Below are positions 33,191 through 42,120 of a stretch of DNA of 64,000 bases, piece by piece; position 1 is the stretch's first letter, and the number at the start of each line of letters is the position of its first letter. The position numbers and the translations under genes were made by a program. The notes beneath the pieces are model-generated. The model ran no database searches. It was not told where the DNA came from and saw only the letters and a program-made list of their open reading frames with translations. This DNA comes from Symbiodinium kawagutii (lineage: Eukaryota > Sar > Dinophyceae > Suessiales > Symbiodiniaceae). The DNA is taken from assembly GCA_009767595.1 (NCBI GenBank), contig VSDK01012414.1, positions 142,437 through 206,436 on the forward strand. Reading direction: 5' to 3'.

Positions 33191-35584
33191 ATGAAAAAAG
33201 GGGTGAGCCAGTCAGTTGGTATGTTTGAGGACTTTGTTGAGGAGATCTACCAGCTGACCAATGGTGCTACAGAGATGTCTTCCCCCGGGGTGTCTCCCCC
33301 CCTCATGCTTGATGTCTTCTCGGGAGTGAACGCCCCGTTGTCTAAGGCATTCCTTTGGTGTGGATGGGAAGTCGTTACTCCATTGGACCTTGAGCGAGAT
33401 GCAGAATTGGATGTTGCTCGAACCTCGGTTCGCAAGGCTGTGGCTGGGCATTTGCCGAGAGTTGGGTTCATCGCTTGTGCTATGTCTTGCGCCACTAAGT
33501 CTAGGGCCAGAGAGAAGCAACCGGGACCCAGGCCCCTTAGGTCCATTGATCATCCTCGTGGGTTGGACGGACTCACTCCTCAGGAGGCCAAAAGAGTTGA
33601 GGATGACAACATGTCTTCAGACTATGGATTGGCCCTCCACTATTGGGGATATATGAACCAGGTTGGATGCCTGCGGGAAAACCCCAAGAACAGCCTCCAT
33701 TGGGTCGATCCCAATGAGATCTATTTGAGGGAGGTTCAGCCTGATTGGCGTGAGTTGGTCTATGACAATTGCACCTTTTTGGGGGCCCGCTGCAAAGGCC
33801 AAAAGATTGTGCATAACGTTGAAGAGTTTGATTCTCTGCCCCCCCTCCACTGCACTCATGTTCATGACAAGAATGAGTGGAGGAAGGATGAACAAGGGTG
33901 GCCTACTTTCCATGAGTCGGAGTACACCCCGTCGCTTGTGTTCACCATCGCATCCTGTGCTTCAGCATGGGCTGTTCGTCGTGGGATGGCCACCATGAAG
34001 ATCCCCAGACTCCCGCCTTTGTTTCGAGGAGGTGATGCCAGGCCGCTTCTCCACTTTGAACCCAAGGATTTAAGGGAGGACCTTATGGATGTCATGGGTT
34101 TCCACTTGGGGTTGCGTCCGCCTGGGCGGGACTATCAGGAGATCCCAGTTAGAGTGGCTGCTGCGGACGTGTTTGGCGAGTCTCGCAAGTTGCCAGGTGA
34201 CTGTGTCTACATTGGGCAGGGCCACTTTTCTCACCGCTGGCCACCAGGACTTTGGCAGAGCCCCTTTCAGCCAGGACGTGACTGTTCAGGGGCAGCATCC
34301 ACTATCAAGTTTGCCAAGTGGATAGTCAACCAACCTCACTTGCTAGGCCAACTTCATTCTCTGAAATCCATGCGGCTTGTCTGTGATTGTTCGACGGACG
34401 AACTTTGCCACGGAGATGTACTTGTAGCATTGGTGTGGTTCCACTGCTTCAAGAAACCTGGTGGCTCTAGGTTGGAGGATTACACACCTTCCCAAGCACG
34501 ATCCGTCGCCTTGATGGCTGCAGGTGCAAGAATCGTGAAGGCCATGCCAGTCCGATTCCCCCAGGAGGTGGTGGTGGCGGCTATGATGGCATTGTGCCCT
34601 GGTGTTTCTTGGGAGGGCTTTCGTTGGCCTTTGGTTGAGGATCTTCTCCTTCAAGATGATATGTTGCAGTTTGTCAACATGATTCAAAATGATGATGAGT
34701 GGGATGGCTTCCCATCACCCCCACTTATGAACAACAAGTTGGAAAGAGTCTCCACCCTTCGAAGTGTTGGTGATCAAGCCGGCGCTGCTTCATCCAGCAA
34801 AGCTGCTCCTCCCCTCATCCCTTTTGGTGTTGGTCCGGACATGCATTTTGAGCATGCTCTTCGCGTCAAGGAGCATGGTTCGCCTTTCGAGCAGTTCGCC
34901 TTGGTCGATGAGGACTTGGAGTTTGCTGCTAGGCTCTCTTCAGGAGAACCGTCAAGTGTGAGGAAGCTTCGGGACAGGATTTGTAGGTGGTTTTCGGAGC
35001 TGGGTCGACGGTGGCAGCCAGTCACTGATCATCTTCGGTCTTTCCAACCCACAGAGGTCTCTTTGGTGACGAAGAGCCGGCATTTGGCTTTAATTGGGTT
35101 GGCTATGATCCTGTGCTGCTGGCCTGACCCCACCTTCATGCAGGATATCATCTTCGGTTTTCCAGCAGTTGGGTTTTCTCCCCATGTTCCTTGCTTTGCT
35201 TTTCAGCACTGTCACCTGGTCACCAAGAGGGACATCTTGGAAGGAGCATGGGAGGATGCAATGAGTATTGTTGGGGGCCTCAAGTCAAGCCCCTTTGATG
35301 AGGACATAGTGAAAGCAGGCATGGATGACGAGGCGCAGTCATTTTGTGGCCCTGCTATGACATGGGACGAGCTGTGCTCTCATCATGTCCCTTTTCGCCT
35401 CATCAAGAGGTTTTGCATTACTCAGGCAACTGGAAAGGTTCGTGTGATCGACGATGCGGCAGCGGGTGGCCAAAGTCGCCTGAGTGCTGACGCAAACAAA
35501 CTCACCCTTTGCAATGGATTGCAGCCTGGAGTCCACGCTCAGCTTTTGTGGAAACACAAGAAGGCATGCATGGGGCATGGGTGA
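33191..35584 (+). CDS. Methyltransferase-like, DUF4326-like and N-terminal reverse transcriptase
   Basis: 797 residues, starting 21 bases after the Gag-like stop. Residues about 38-270 resemble a C5-cytosine-methyltransferase fold: LMLDVFSGVNAPLSKAF as SAM motif I, PLDLERD after strand 2, ACAMSCATKSRARE where the PCQ loop is expected, and LRENPKNSLHW as the ENP motif. The usual Pro-Cys catalytic pair is not evident, so activity is doubtful. Residues about 335-415 look like DUF4326 (CVYIGQGHF ... LVCDCSTDELCHGDVL). From about 620 the reverse-transcriptase fingers begin; ATGKVRVIDDAAAGGQS and NKLTLCNGLQP are characteristic of DIRS-type polymerases. The frame ends at TGA 35582-35584, before the palm. 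The palm and RNase H follow in the +1 frame, so this is the upstream part of one polyprotein or a broken gene. Confidence 0.8.
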   Translation: MKKGVSQSVGMFEDFVEEIYQLTNGATEMSSPGVSPPLMLDVFSGVNAPLSKAFLWCGWEVVTPLDLERDAELDVARTSVRKAVAGHLPRVGFIACAMSCATKSRAREKQPGPRPLRSIDHPRGLDGLTPQEAKRVEDDNMSSDYGLALHYWGYMNQVGCLRENPKNSLHWVDPNEIYLREVQPDWRELVYDNCTFLGARCKGQKIVHNVEEFDSLPPLHCTHVHDKNEWRKDEQGWPTFHESEYTPSLVFTIASCASAWAVRRGMATMKIPRLPPLFRGGDARPLLHFEPKDLREDLMDVMGFHLGLRPPGRDYQEIPVRVAAADVFGESRKLPGDCVYIGQGHFSHRWPPGLWQSPFQPGRDCSGAASTIKFAKWIVNQPHLLGQLHSLKSMRLVCDCSTDELCHGDVLVALVWFHCFKKPGGSRLEDYTPSQARSVALMAAGARIVKAMPVRFPQEVVVAAMMALCPGVSWEGFRWPLVEDLLLQDDMLQFVNMIQNDDEWDGFPSPPLMNNKLERVSTLRSVGDQAGAASSSKAAPPLIPFGVGPDMHFEHALRVKEHGSPFEQFALVDEDLEFAARLSSGEPSSVRKLRDRICRWFSELGRRWQPVTDHLRSFQPTEVSLVTKSRHLALIGLAMILCCWPDPTFMQDIIFGFPAVGFSPHVPCFAFQHCHLVTKRDILEGAWEDAMSIVGGLKSSPFDEDIVKAGMDDEAQSFCGPAMTWDELCSHHVPFRLIKRFCITQATGKVRVIDDAAAGGQSRLSADANKLTLCNGLQPGVHAQLLWKHKKACMGHG

Positions 35585-36836
35585 TGATGCAGTGGCCGCT
35601 GATCGTCTGGAGTCTGGAGGCGAAGACCTCCCCAACGCCTACAGATTTGTACCAGTTCGACCTGAAGAATCTTGGTGGGCAGTTGTGGCTTACTATGATG
35701 GAGTTCTTCAAGCCCCCCGTTTCCGAAGATACTTCGGGGAACTCTTCGGTCTCCCATTGGCCGTAACCTCTTTTAACAGGTGGCCAAAGTTTTTCCAAGC
35801 ACTGGTCAGACGTATCGGAGGTGTAGTCGCTTCGATGTACTTCGACGACCTGAGTCTGCAGGACTGGGCTTCGAATCGAGGATCGGCGCAGAAGCTTGTT
35901 CTCTCTTTGGCCCAGACATTGGGAAGCCCGTTTGCGGCTGAGAAGCATCAGGAAATGAGCCCATGTGCAGATTTCCTCGGACTCATGCATGACTTCAGTA
36001 CCACTCATTCCACTGGTTGTGTTCGATTCTGGGTCAGGCAGAGGTTGCATGACAAAGTTTCAGGCATGATCTCTGAAGCCCAAACCTCTGGAGTTCTCAG
36101 GGCAGGCACTGCTGCTAAACTCTATGGTTGCCTGACCTTCTTGAATACAGGCTGCTGGGGCAAGGTTGGTCGATCAGGTCTCAATGCATTGAAAGACAGG
36201 CAATACTCTCAAGAAGTTGCTATGACCAGTGAGTTGAACGAGGCCCTGATTTCCATCGTGAACCTCCTTTCGTTGCAGCCGTCTCGCACCTTTCCTATGA
36301 ACCCAATGTCCATGCAGCGATTCATTGTTGCTTCAGATGCTGCCCAGGATCATGTCAGGGAGGGCTCCGCCGGAGCTTTGTTTGTCCTTGCCGATGATGT
36401 TCGACTTGGCTTGGTGATGGAGGTCGACAATGCTCTCTTCGATCTTTGGAACGACGATGAGGCAAAGATTGCCCAGCTTGAGCTGTGCATTGTCCTCATG
36501 TCACTCGCACAGATGGGACCTCACCTTCGTGGGTTCCCTGGGATTTGGTGGATCGACAACATTGCGGCGCTCATGTCGCTGATTCGAGGAAGAAGCAACG
36601 TTGGCGAATTGGATGCCATGTCGGGACTCATTCACGTTATCCTCTGTGCTCTCCAGTGTCCCATTTACTTCGAATGGGTTGCTTCTGGGGACAATTGGTC
36701 GGATGGTGTTAGTAGACAAGGCCTCAAAGATGAATGGATGATGCGTCATGGCTTTCGCACCACTTGTTTCAAACCTTACCTGTGGATGATCAACTTGCCA
36801 ATCTCCATCGTTGGAAAGATCTTCACATTTGTCTAG
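35484..36836 (+). CDS. Reverse transcriptase palm and RNase H (frame-shifted continuation)
   Basis: 450-codon frame overlapping the end of the previous one by about 100 bases and lying one base downstream in phase. Homology to the polymerase resumes at about 35580 with GGEDLPNAYRFVPV (catalytic Asp A). Then come LPLAVTSFNRWPKFF and the YFDD box at 35838-35849 (catalytic Asp pair). RNase H follows with FIVASDAAQDH (Asp), AKIAQLELCI (Glu), GIWWIDNIAALM (Asp) and NWSDGVSRQG (Asp), a complete D-E-D-D set. The ATG at 35484 is probably not a true start; expression likely needs a +1 shift near CATGGGTGATGATGC, or the break is a mutation. It produces cDNA from the element RNA and removes the RNA strand. 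Confidence 0.85.
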   Translation: MLTQTNSPFAMDCSLESTLSFCGNTRRHAWGMGDDAVAADRLESGGEDLPNAYRFVPVRPEESWWAVVAYYDGVLQAPRFRRYFGELFGLPLAVTSFNRWPKFFQALVRRIGGVVASMYFDDLSLQDWASNRGSAQKLVLSLAQTLGSPFAAEKHQEMSPCADFLGLMHDFSTTHSTGCVRFWVRQRLHDKVSGMISEAQTSGVLRAGTAAKLYGCLTFLNTGCWGKVGRSGLNALKDRQYSQEVAMTSELNEALISIVNLLSLQPSRTFPMNPMSMQRFIVASDAAQDHVREGSAGALFVLADDVRLGLVMEVDNALFDLWNDDEAKIAQLELCIVLMSLAQMGPHLRGFPGIWWIDNIAALMSLIRGRSNVGELDAMSGLIHVILCALQCPIYFEWVASGDNWSDGVSRQGLKDEWMMRHGFRTTCFKPYLWMINLPISIVGKIFTFV

Positions 36837-36869
36837 GTTTATGATTTATGAGTGCCTTGGGACAGTGCA

Positions 36870-37070
36870 TTGGGATTGTAACGCTTCTGGTCAAGAAGCT
36901 CCAGTCTGGAACTGTACCGTGTGAGGTCTAGCGACTCTAGAGCAGCTGGGCTGCCTCTAACCAAGGCACTCTGTATATAAGTCAACGTGAAGTACCTTAG
37001 CCATTTCGAGCCGTTTACGATTGGGGTTGCCGGGAGAAAAGAATGCTATGCTGGATTTGTGGAGTCAAAC
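36870..37070 (+). repeat. Split direct repeat B1
   Basis: 201 bp, identical by eye to B2 (37685-37885). It starts TTGGGATTGTAACGC and ends GGAGTCAAAC. It begins 34 bases after the RNase H stop and abuts A2 directly. Confidence 0.95.
36974..36980 (+). promoter_or_regulatory. TATATAA motif in repeat B1
   Basis: TATATAA about 90 bp upstream of the B1/A2 junction, repeated in B2 at 37789-37795. In a circular intermediate the B copy would sit just upstream of A1 and the genes, a position suited to a promoter. Function inferred only. Confidence 0.3.
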
Positions 37071-37230
37071 ATTAGTTTCATTTGAGGCTTGGCAGGGTCG
37101 GTGATGAAGATATGTTTGCATACAAATTCCACTAGCATTCAATATGTTACATTTTGGTTCAAGCCAAAATAGCCAGGTAAGGGCTATCAGTTGTTGTCCA
37201 CAACTGTCTGGTGTGTCCAGAAATTTTTCA
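37071..37230 (+). repeat. Split direct repeat A2
   Basis: 160-bp copy of A1, including both stem-loops and the spliced-leader-like motif (37150-37163). Confidence 0.95.
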
Positions 37231-37684
37231 CCACTCCCTACCCACCCAAAATGTCTGGACGACATAGGGGGTTCATTTTGTCACTTATTCGTTTTCTTTC
37301 GAAGTGTTCAGGGGTTTCATCGTGGGGAGTCTCTGTAGATGAATGCGCCCCTGATCCTTTTTGAATTTTTGGCCTGTTGTTACTGATGGTGCCGTTGTCT
37401 ACGGTTGTGATCAGTCGGGTGCCCATGTCAGTGCAGTCTGCACTTGGGGATGGCCATTTAGACGTTGCCGTGGTCCACGGCTGTTGTCACAATACCTTAG
37501 TCGGTGCAGTCCGCACCTGGAGGTACACCATTTATCGACGTCACCGTTGTCACGGCTGTGGTCGTAAGCCATTTGCATCATGTGACTATGTTCAGTTGAT
37601 ATGATGTGTGTTCCTTTCGTTTTTAAGAAATTTTTGGGTTTTAAACCCTTCCGAATAGGACTCCGGTGGAGTATCCTCTTTCGG
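37231..37684. other. Retroelement segment between A2 and B2
   Basis: 454 bases unique to the right end. It contains an imperfect repeat of about 75 bp (around 37418-37490 and 37495-37565) sharing GTGCAGTC-GCAC and CCATTTA-CGACG, and a GGACTCCGGTGGAGTATCC hairpin at about 37658-37676. A 75-codon frame is probably not a gene. Confidence 0.6.
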
Positions 37685-37885
37685 TTGGGATTGTAACGCT
37701 TCTGGTCAAGAAGCTCCAGTCTGGAACTGTACCGTGTGAGGTCTAGCGACTCTAGAGCAGCTGGGCTGCCTCTAACCAAGGCACTCTGTATATAAGTCAA
37801 CGTGAAGTACCTTAGCCATTTCGAGCCGTTTACGATTGGGGTTGCCGGGAGAAAAGAATGCTATGCTGGATTTGTGGAGTCAAAC
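37685..37885 (+). repeat. Split direct repeat B2 (right end)
   Basis: 201-bp copy of B1 forming the right terminus. Followed by an (AT)n/T-rich flank. Confidence 0.95.
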
Positions 37886-39190
37886 ATATATATATATTTT
37901 TTTATCTAATCTTATGAAATTGTATCATTTGTTTTTTTTTTTAATTAATGTATAAATTGTATCATGTGTTGATTTATTTACATTGGATTACATTTCAAAA
38001 TTGCCTGTCTATGGGCATCATATGTCACATAAGTTTGCACCATAAATGCCGACATTTATGCATATAGGTTATAGATATACAGATTGACATGCATGTACCC
38101 ATATAATTACCTGATACAGTGGATAATAAAATGTTGTAGAGGCCATGGAGAGAGAGACAGGGAAAATCTATTTTGCGGCTAATGTAGTGTGCAATTATGC
38201 ATGTATGCACAGGGGGACTTCGAAAGACTGCTAATCCAATTAATGACCCTGCGTTACTAGTTTGCATGTCCGTTGCCCCAATATGGTGATGCCCCATCCA
38301 AATCTCACTGTCACAGTTTTTTTCAGAAGGGTCAATCAGAACTGAGCGGCTTTCATGGACCAAGGGTCACAGCAGGTTTACACTCAGTCAACTCCATAGT
38401 CGGTCCATAGTCCATTGCTCATTCGACCTGCCTGCTGTTGAACTTTTGCAGACGACGATCCGAACAGATATGCATCAATGAACAGGAATGTCGTCAAGCG
38501 TTTGGCTCAGAGCCAGGAAGCATATAGGATGGGAGCAGCTGGTGACGACACATTGAAACAAACCATTCTGACCTCCAAGACTTGACCTGATTGGAACACT
38601 ACCCTCCGTTGGCCAAGAAGAAGCACATCGAAGCACATCGAAGCACATCGAAGCACATCGAAGCACATCAAAGCACATCGAAGCACATCGAAGTACTGAA
38701 GTGCAGCATTTGAGGAAGGCCCGTGATTGGCCATTATTGGCTGATACTCTTTGGATGGGGGTGATCACAGAACATTGCGTGAACAGCTGTTGCGTATAAA
38801 TTAATGGCATGGGGCAAACGTGTGCTTTGTCATGGCTTATCATCGTGTCAGCAAATCATTTATAGCCCAAAATTTGGGTCACAAGCGGATCCTGCAGATG
38901 GCCAGCTGGATTGCTTGGTACCATGAGCAGCCGGTCATCCCCAGAGATGGGATATGGAAAGGGGGAGCAGGTGTGGGCTTCAGATTCAGGTTGGGGTTGA
39001 TGGGTTTTGTGTATTATCGTTCATTAATGTTAATTAGCTGACTGGCAAGTTTAAATTAATTAATTAATTCGTTGATTGGGGGTTGTCATTGTGTCATGGT
39101 GGGTTTTTTCAGCAGCAGCTGTGTGACGACACTCAGGTAGTGGCTACAAAGATCCGATTTTAAGACCAGGTGGCCCACCCGTGCCTTGAC
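37886..39190. other. Spacer right of the retroelement
   Basis: AT-rich from 37886 to about 38130, with poly-T and a repeated TAAATTGTATCAT-like word. A 10-bp tandem array follows at 38621-38690. No gene recognised. Confidence 0.5.
38621..38690. repeat. AAGCACATCG tandem array, seven 10-bp units
   Basis: Seven nearly perfect 10-bp units (one C-to-A or G-to-A change in unit 5). Period 10 makes long pseudo-frames on the minus strand that should not be read as genes. Confidence 0.95.
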
Positions 39191-39204
39191 TGAACGGTGC
39201 GGGT

Positions 39205-42120
39205 GTTGGAGAACTGGGTGCTCTCCAGCTTGGGCGGTGCTGTTGATGCTGAGTCAGCTGAGGCAAACATTGTCCTGCTGGGGCCACCTGCAGGTGGGCA
39301 AGAACTGGAGAAATGAGTTCTCGAGATGGTATCAGTGCTTGATGTTCACAGCCTGAAATCATTTAAGATCATAAGATATCATAAAATCAGGATGTGTTCT
39401 CTGGCTGGTGGTTGGGAGCGAGGCCAGGAGCCATATAGCTTATAGGCCCTTGAAACGGGGAGCCAGTTGGAGCGGACTGCCGGTTCACCAAGTAGTACTC
39501 CAAACAGCTGACCAACGTAGACCGGATCACCATGGGTCAGCTGCACCGGTGCCGCTGGTTGCGGCCAGCCGTCCAGGTGGAAAGGGCACCCAAGCTGGCT
39601 ATTTGGCTGAACGCTATGGTGCCTCGAGCCTCACGAAATGAAACACAAGTGATGTCAATGTGCCAATTCACGCATTGAGATGCATTGAGTATGCCATTCA
39701 TGAATGTATACATATTGATTTGCTTGATTTGCTTGATTTGCTTGATTTGTATGAGCACCCGAGGCATGATCCACATCAGCATGGGCGACCTCCTTCGAGC
39801 GCGTGCCAAGTTCATGCCGCAGCTGGCTGAGTGCATCTCTCGAGGTCAACTGGTCAGCGGCTCAGCATGGGGGGGCGCCCGGTGGTTGGGGGTTCCACCT
39901 AGGAATGGCGCTAGGGCCTTGGTATCTCCAGTTGAGTTGGGTTTGGGGATTTGGATTGGCCAAATGGAGTGGCCGTTTGGCATTTTTGGGTGGGAAAACC
40001 ACCTAGGAATGGGATGGATTGGCATTTGGTTTGTCAAATGGATTCATTCAGTGGTTCCTGTCAACTAGAAATTCCTGTGTCCCAACATTGCTTCTTACTT
40101 TGGCAGTTGCAGATGTTGCCATGTCCAAGATGGTCCTGTCATTTTCTTCGCACTCGGCACTGCCAAGTCAGGTGCCTGATGACGTCACGGTCTCCGTGTT
40201 GAAGGCTGGGACTGGCCTGGGTAAGGCATGGCACACTTGCTGGGCATGGCAAGCTTGACGGATGCACCCTGATGACTGGATTCTGCTAGGCATTTCCACC
40301 ATGGGACACCATGCCTTCACTGCAGCCCGTGGCAATGACTTGTTGCTTCTGTGAACATTTGTGAACATTGCGGTCCAGAAGCCGCCCAGAAAAAGTGCAA
40401 CTGCCCAAGTTTGATGAAGGGTGATGAAGGTTGGATAAGTGCTCGGAATCTTCGACAGCCGAGGAAGTGGGGCAACGTTGGGGGCTTGTTTCGGGAGCAG
40501 GACTGGGGTTCAGCGTGGCGCCAGGAACGGCTTGCAGATAGCGATTGTTTCTCTCGCGGGGTTCTGCTGGACGGATTTCCAAGGACGCGTTCACAGGCGG
40601 GGTGTGTTGGTGTTAATGTGGTCGTCGTCAAGGCATGATCGCGACAATGGACACCTGTAGGTCACGAGTAATTTCTGTGAAAAGGTACAGTTCTGATTTT
40701 ATTGCATGCTGTATAGACTCCGTATTTTATTGCATGCTATGACCTCATTTCCTAACCACCAACCAGTTGTTCTTTAACCCCTATTGTTGGTTGCTATCCC
40801 CTATTACTAGCCATTTACTGCGGTCACTAGTCTATCCCCTATTATTAACCAATATTAACCATTACTAGTCATCATTAACCCTCATGAAACCACCCACCAG
40901 AATAATTGCGTCGCGGAGGCTGAGTCTTTGAGAAATGCCGGCGTTGAGATCGCTGCGGTGATTCACTTGAAGGCGCTGGGCGTTGGCTTCGCCCAGCGAC
41001 CGAGTTGCGCGATTTTTGCGAAGTTCAATGCTGAGCTTAGTCTGCGTGTGGAGCTGGTGTTGGAAGCGCCACCATTTTGGAAAGTTCATTGCTTCATGTT
41101 TTTCATTCATGTTTTCCATGAGATTTCTTGGTCCGTCCGTATCATTGACTCAGAGCATTTCAGCTGGGAGCGGCAGGTTGCGGATGAGGTGGTGATTGAA
41201 CGCATCTCCGGACGGCGAATCGACCCTTTAAGCGGGAAGATTTACCATGTCAAGGAGCCGGGCAGATGTTGTTCAGCGGGGGGTTTTCTGCTAAGATTGG
41301 CAAGTCATGGGAATCCACAGTCATATATCTACATGCATGGTTATACATGTGCTACATCACATGTATTATTATAGCATCATCCAGCAACCATGTAGCAATA
41401 TCATGATGAAATCACCCGGCATCAGCCATGCCAGTTCTGAAGCCGTGGCCAGGACAGCCCACCACCACCTGAGATCCAGGATCGTGTCATCCAACGGGAA
41501 GATGATACACCAGAGACGTCCTTTGGCTGTGCTCAGTTGCCCCTCAGGTCACTGCAGACCCCTGGTGCTGGGACTGATCCAAGTGGGGAGCTGGAGCCCC
41601 CCAAGCAGATCAAATCGACCACTGGATCCTGTTGCAGCAGATTGCTGCAGAAAATCGAGGATTCGCCGGAGGCTGGTGACCTACCACCAGGTGCAGCAAG
41701 CTGAGTTGGAGATTTTGGATGCGGGCCCTGTGCCTGGTGAGGGAGCCCATCAGTCAGCTGAACCTGGTGCTTCTGCCAGGAGCGCGATGCTATCCTGGAC
41801 TTTTGTGGTGATCGGGTGTGGGGCTCAGAGAGCTGTGTGCATTTGCCATCCACAAATTCTTGTTTGCGCTCTTGCCTCTCTTTATCAAAGATAGGTTCTC
41901 TTTGATTCTCACATTTTTGAGGATGAAATTCTTATACTATTTATGTTCATCTATCTATTTCACATATGTTGAGTCGTTTTTGTCGGCAGATGCCAGATGC
42001 CCAACCCTGCAGCACCTCATCAACCTGAAGAGGTCCGAACCATCCACGTGGGCGATGGATCGCCGGACGCGCTTCCAGCGGATGTGCGATCCATGTTGGT
42101 CTTTGACGAAGTCCGAAAGG
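39205..42120 (+). CDS. Adenylate kinase (NMP kinase), at least nine exons
   Basis: Transfers phosphate between ATP and AMP. Exons: about 39205-39293, 39577-39618, 39764-39852, 40172-40204, 40525-40596, 40919-40972, 41177-41254, 41453-41517 and probably 42031-42120. The first eight join in frame. Landmarks: NIVLLGPPAG split by an intron from GKGTQAGYLAERYG (P-loop); MIHISMGDLLRA; SRGQLVPDDV; FSRGVLLDGFPRTRSQ (NMP-binding); VADEVVIERISGRRIDP; SGKIYHVK (lid); and QREDDTPET. The last piece, VRTIHVGDGSPDALPADV, fits the C-terminal strand and helix. An exon for the RxxxY segment between 41518 and 42030 was not found. The 5' end is uncertain: the frame before the P-loop is open only from about 39190. 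Introns 1-3 use GT, 4-6 GC and 7 GA; all have AG|G at the acceptor. Confidence 0.82.
39715..39750. repeat. TGATTTGCT tandem repeat, four 9-bp units
   Basis: Four units ending 13 bases before an adenylate kinase exon start. The pyrimidine-rich character suits its place just upstream of the acceptor. Confidence 0.85.

Larger units (their letters stand above)
28178..37885 (+). mobile_element. Tyrosine-recombinase (DIRS/PAT/Ngaro-type) retroelement
   Basis: A 9708-bp element bounded by split direct repeats: A1 28178-28337, B1 36870-37070, A2 37071-37230, B2 37685-37885. A1 and A2 (160 bp) and B1 and B2 (201 bp) appear identical by eye, and B1 abuts A2 with no spacer. This A1-genes-B1-A2-B2 plan is diagnostic of PAT/Ngaro/VIPER-type elements, which integrate by a tyrosine recombinase. 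All its proteins are on the + strand: recombinase-phosphatase fusion, a 185-residue unknown protein, a CCCH-finger Gag-like protein, and methyltransferase-DUF4326-reverse transcriptase followed by RNase H. Putting the recombinase gene first departs from the usual order, where it follows RT. The identical repeats and open frames argue for a recent insertion. The only visible lesion or programmed event is the +1 frame change at about 35560-35584. No target-site duplication is seen, as expected for this integration mode. Confidence 0.9.

Noticed and set aside
28178..37230. Ordinary LTR retrotransposon with A1 and A2 as LTRs
   Set aside because: A second pair of repeats (B1, B2) interlocks with A1 and A2, B1 abuts A2, and the element encodes a tyrosine recombinase with no DDE integrase or aspartic protease seen.
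38475..38843. Minus-strand frame with a repeated CFDVLRCASM peptide
   Set aside because: Translation of a 10-bp tandem array; period 10 is not a codon multiple and the unit has no coding support.
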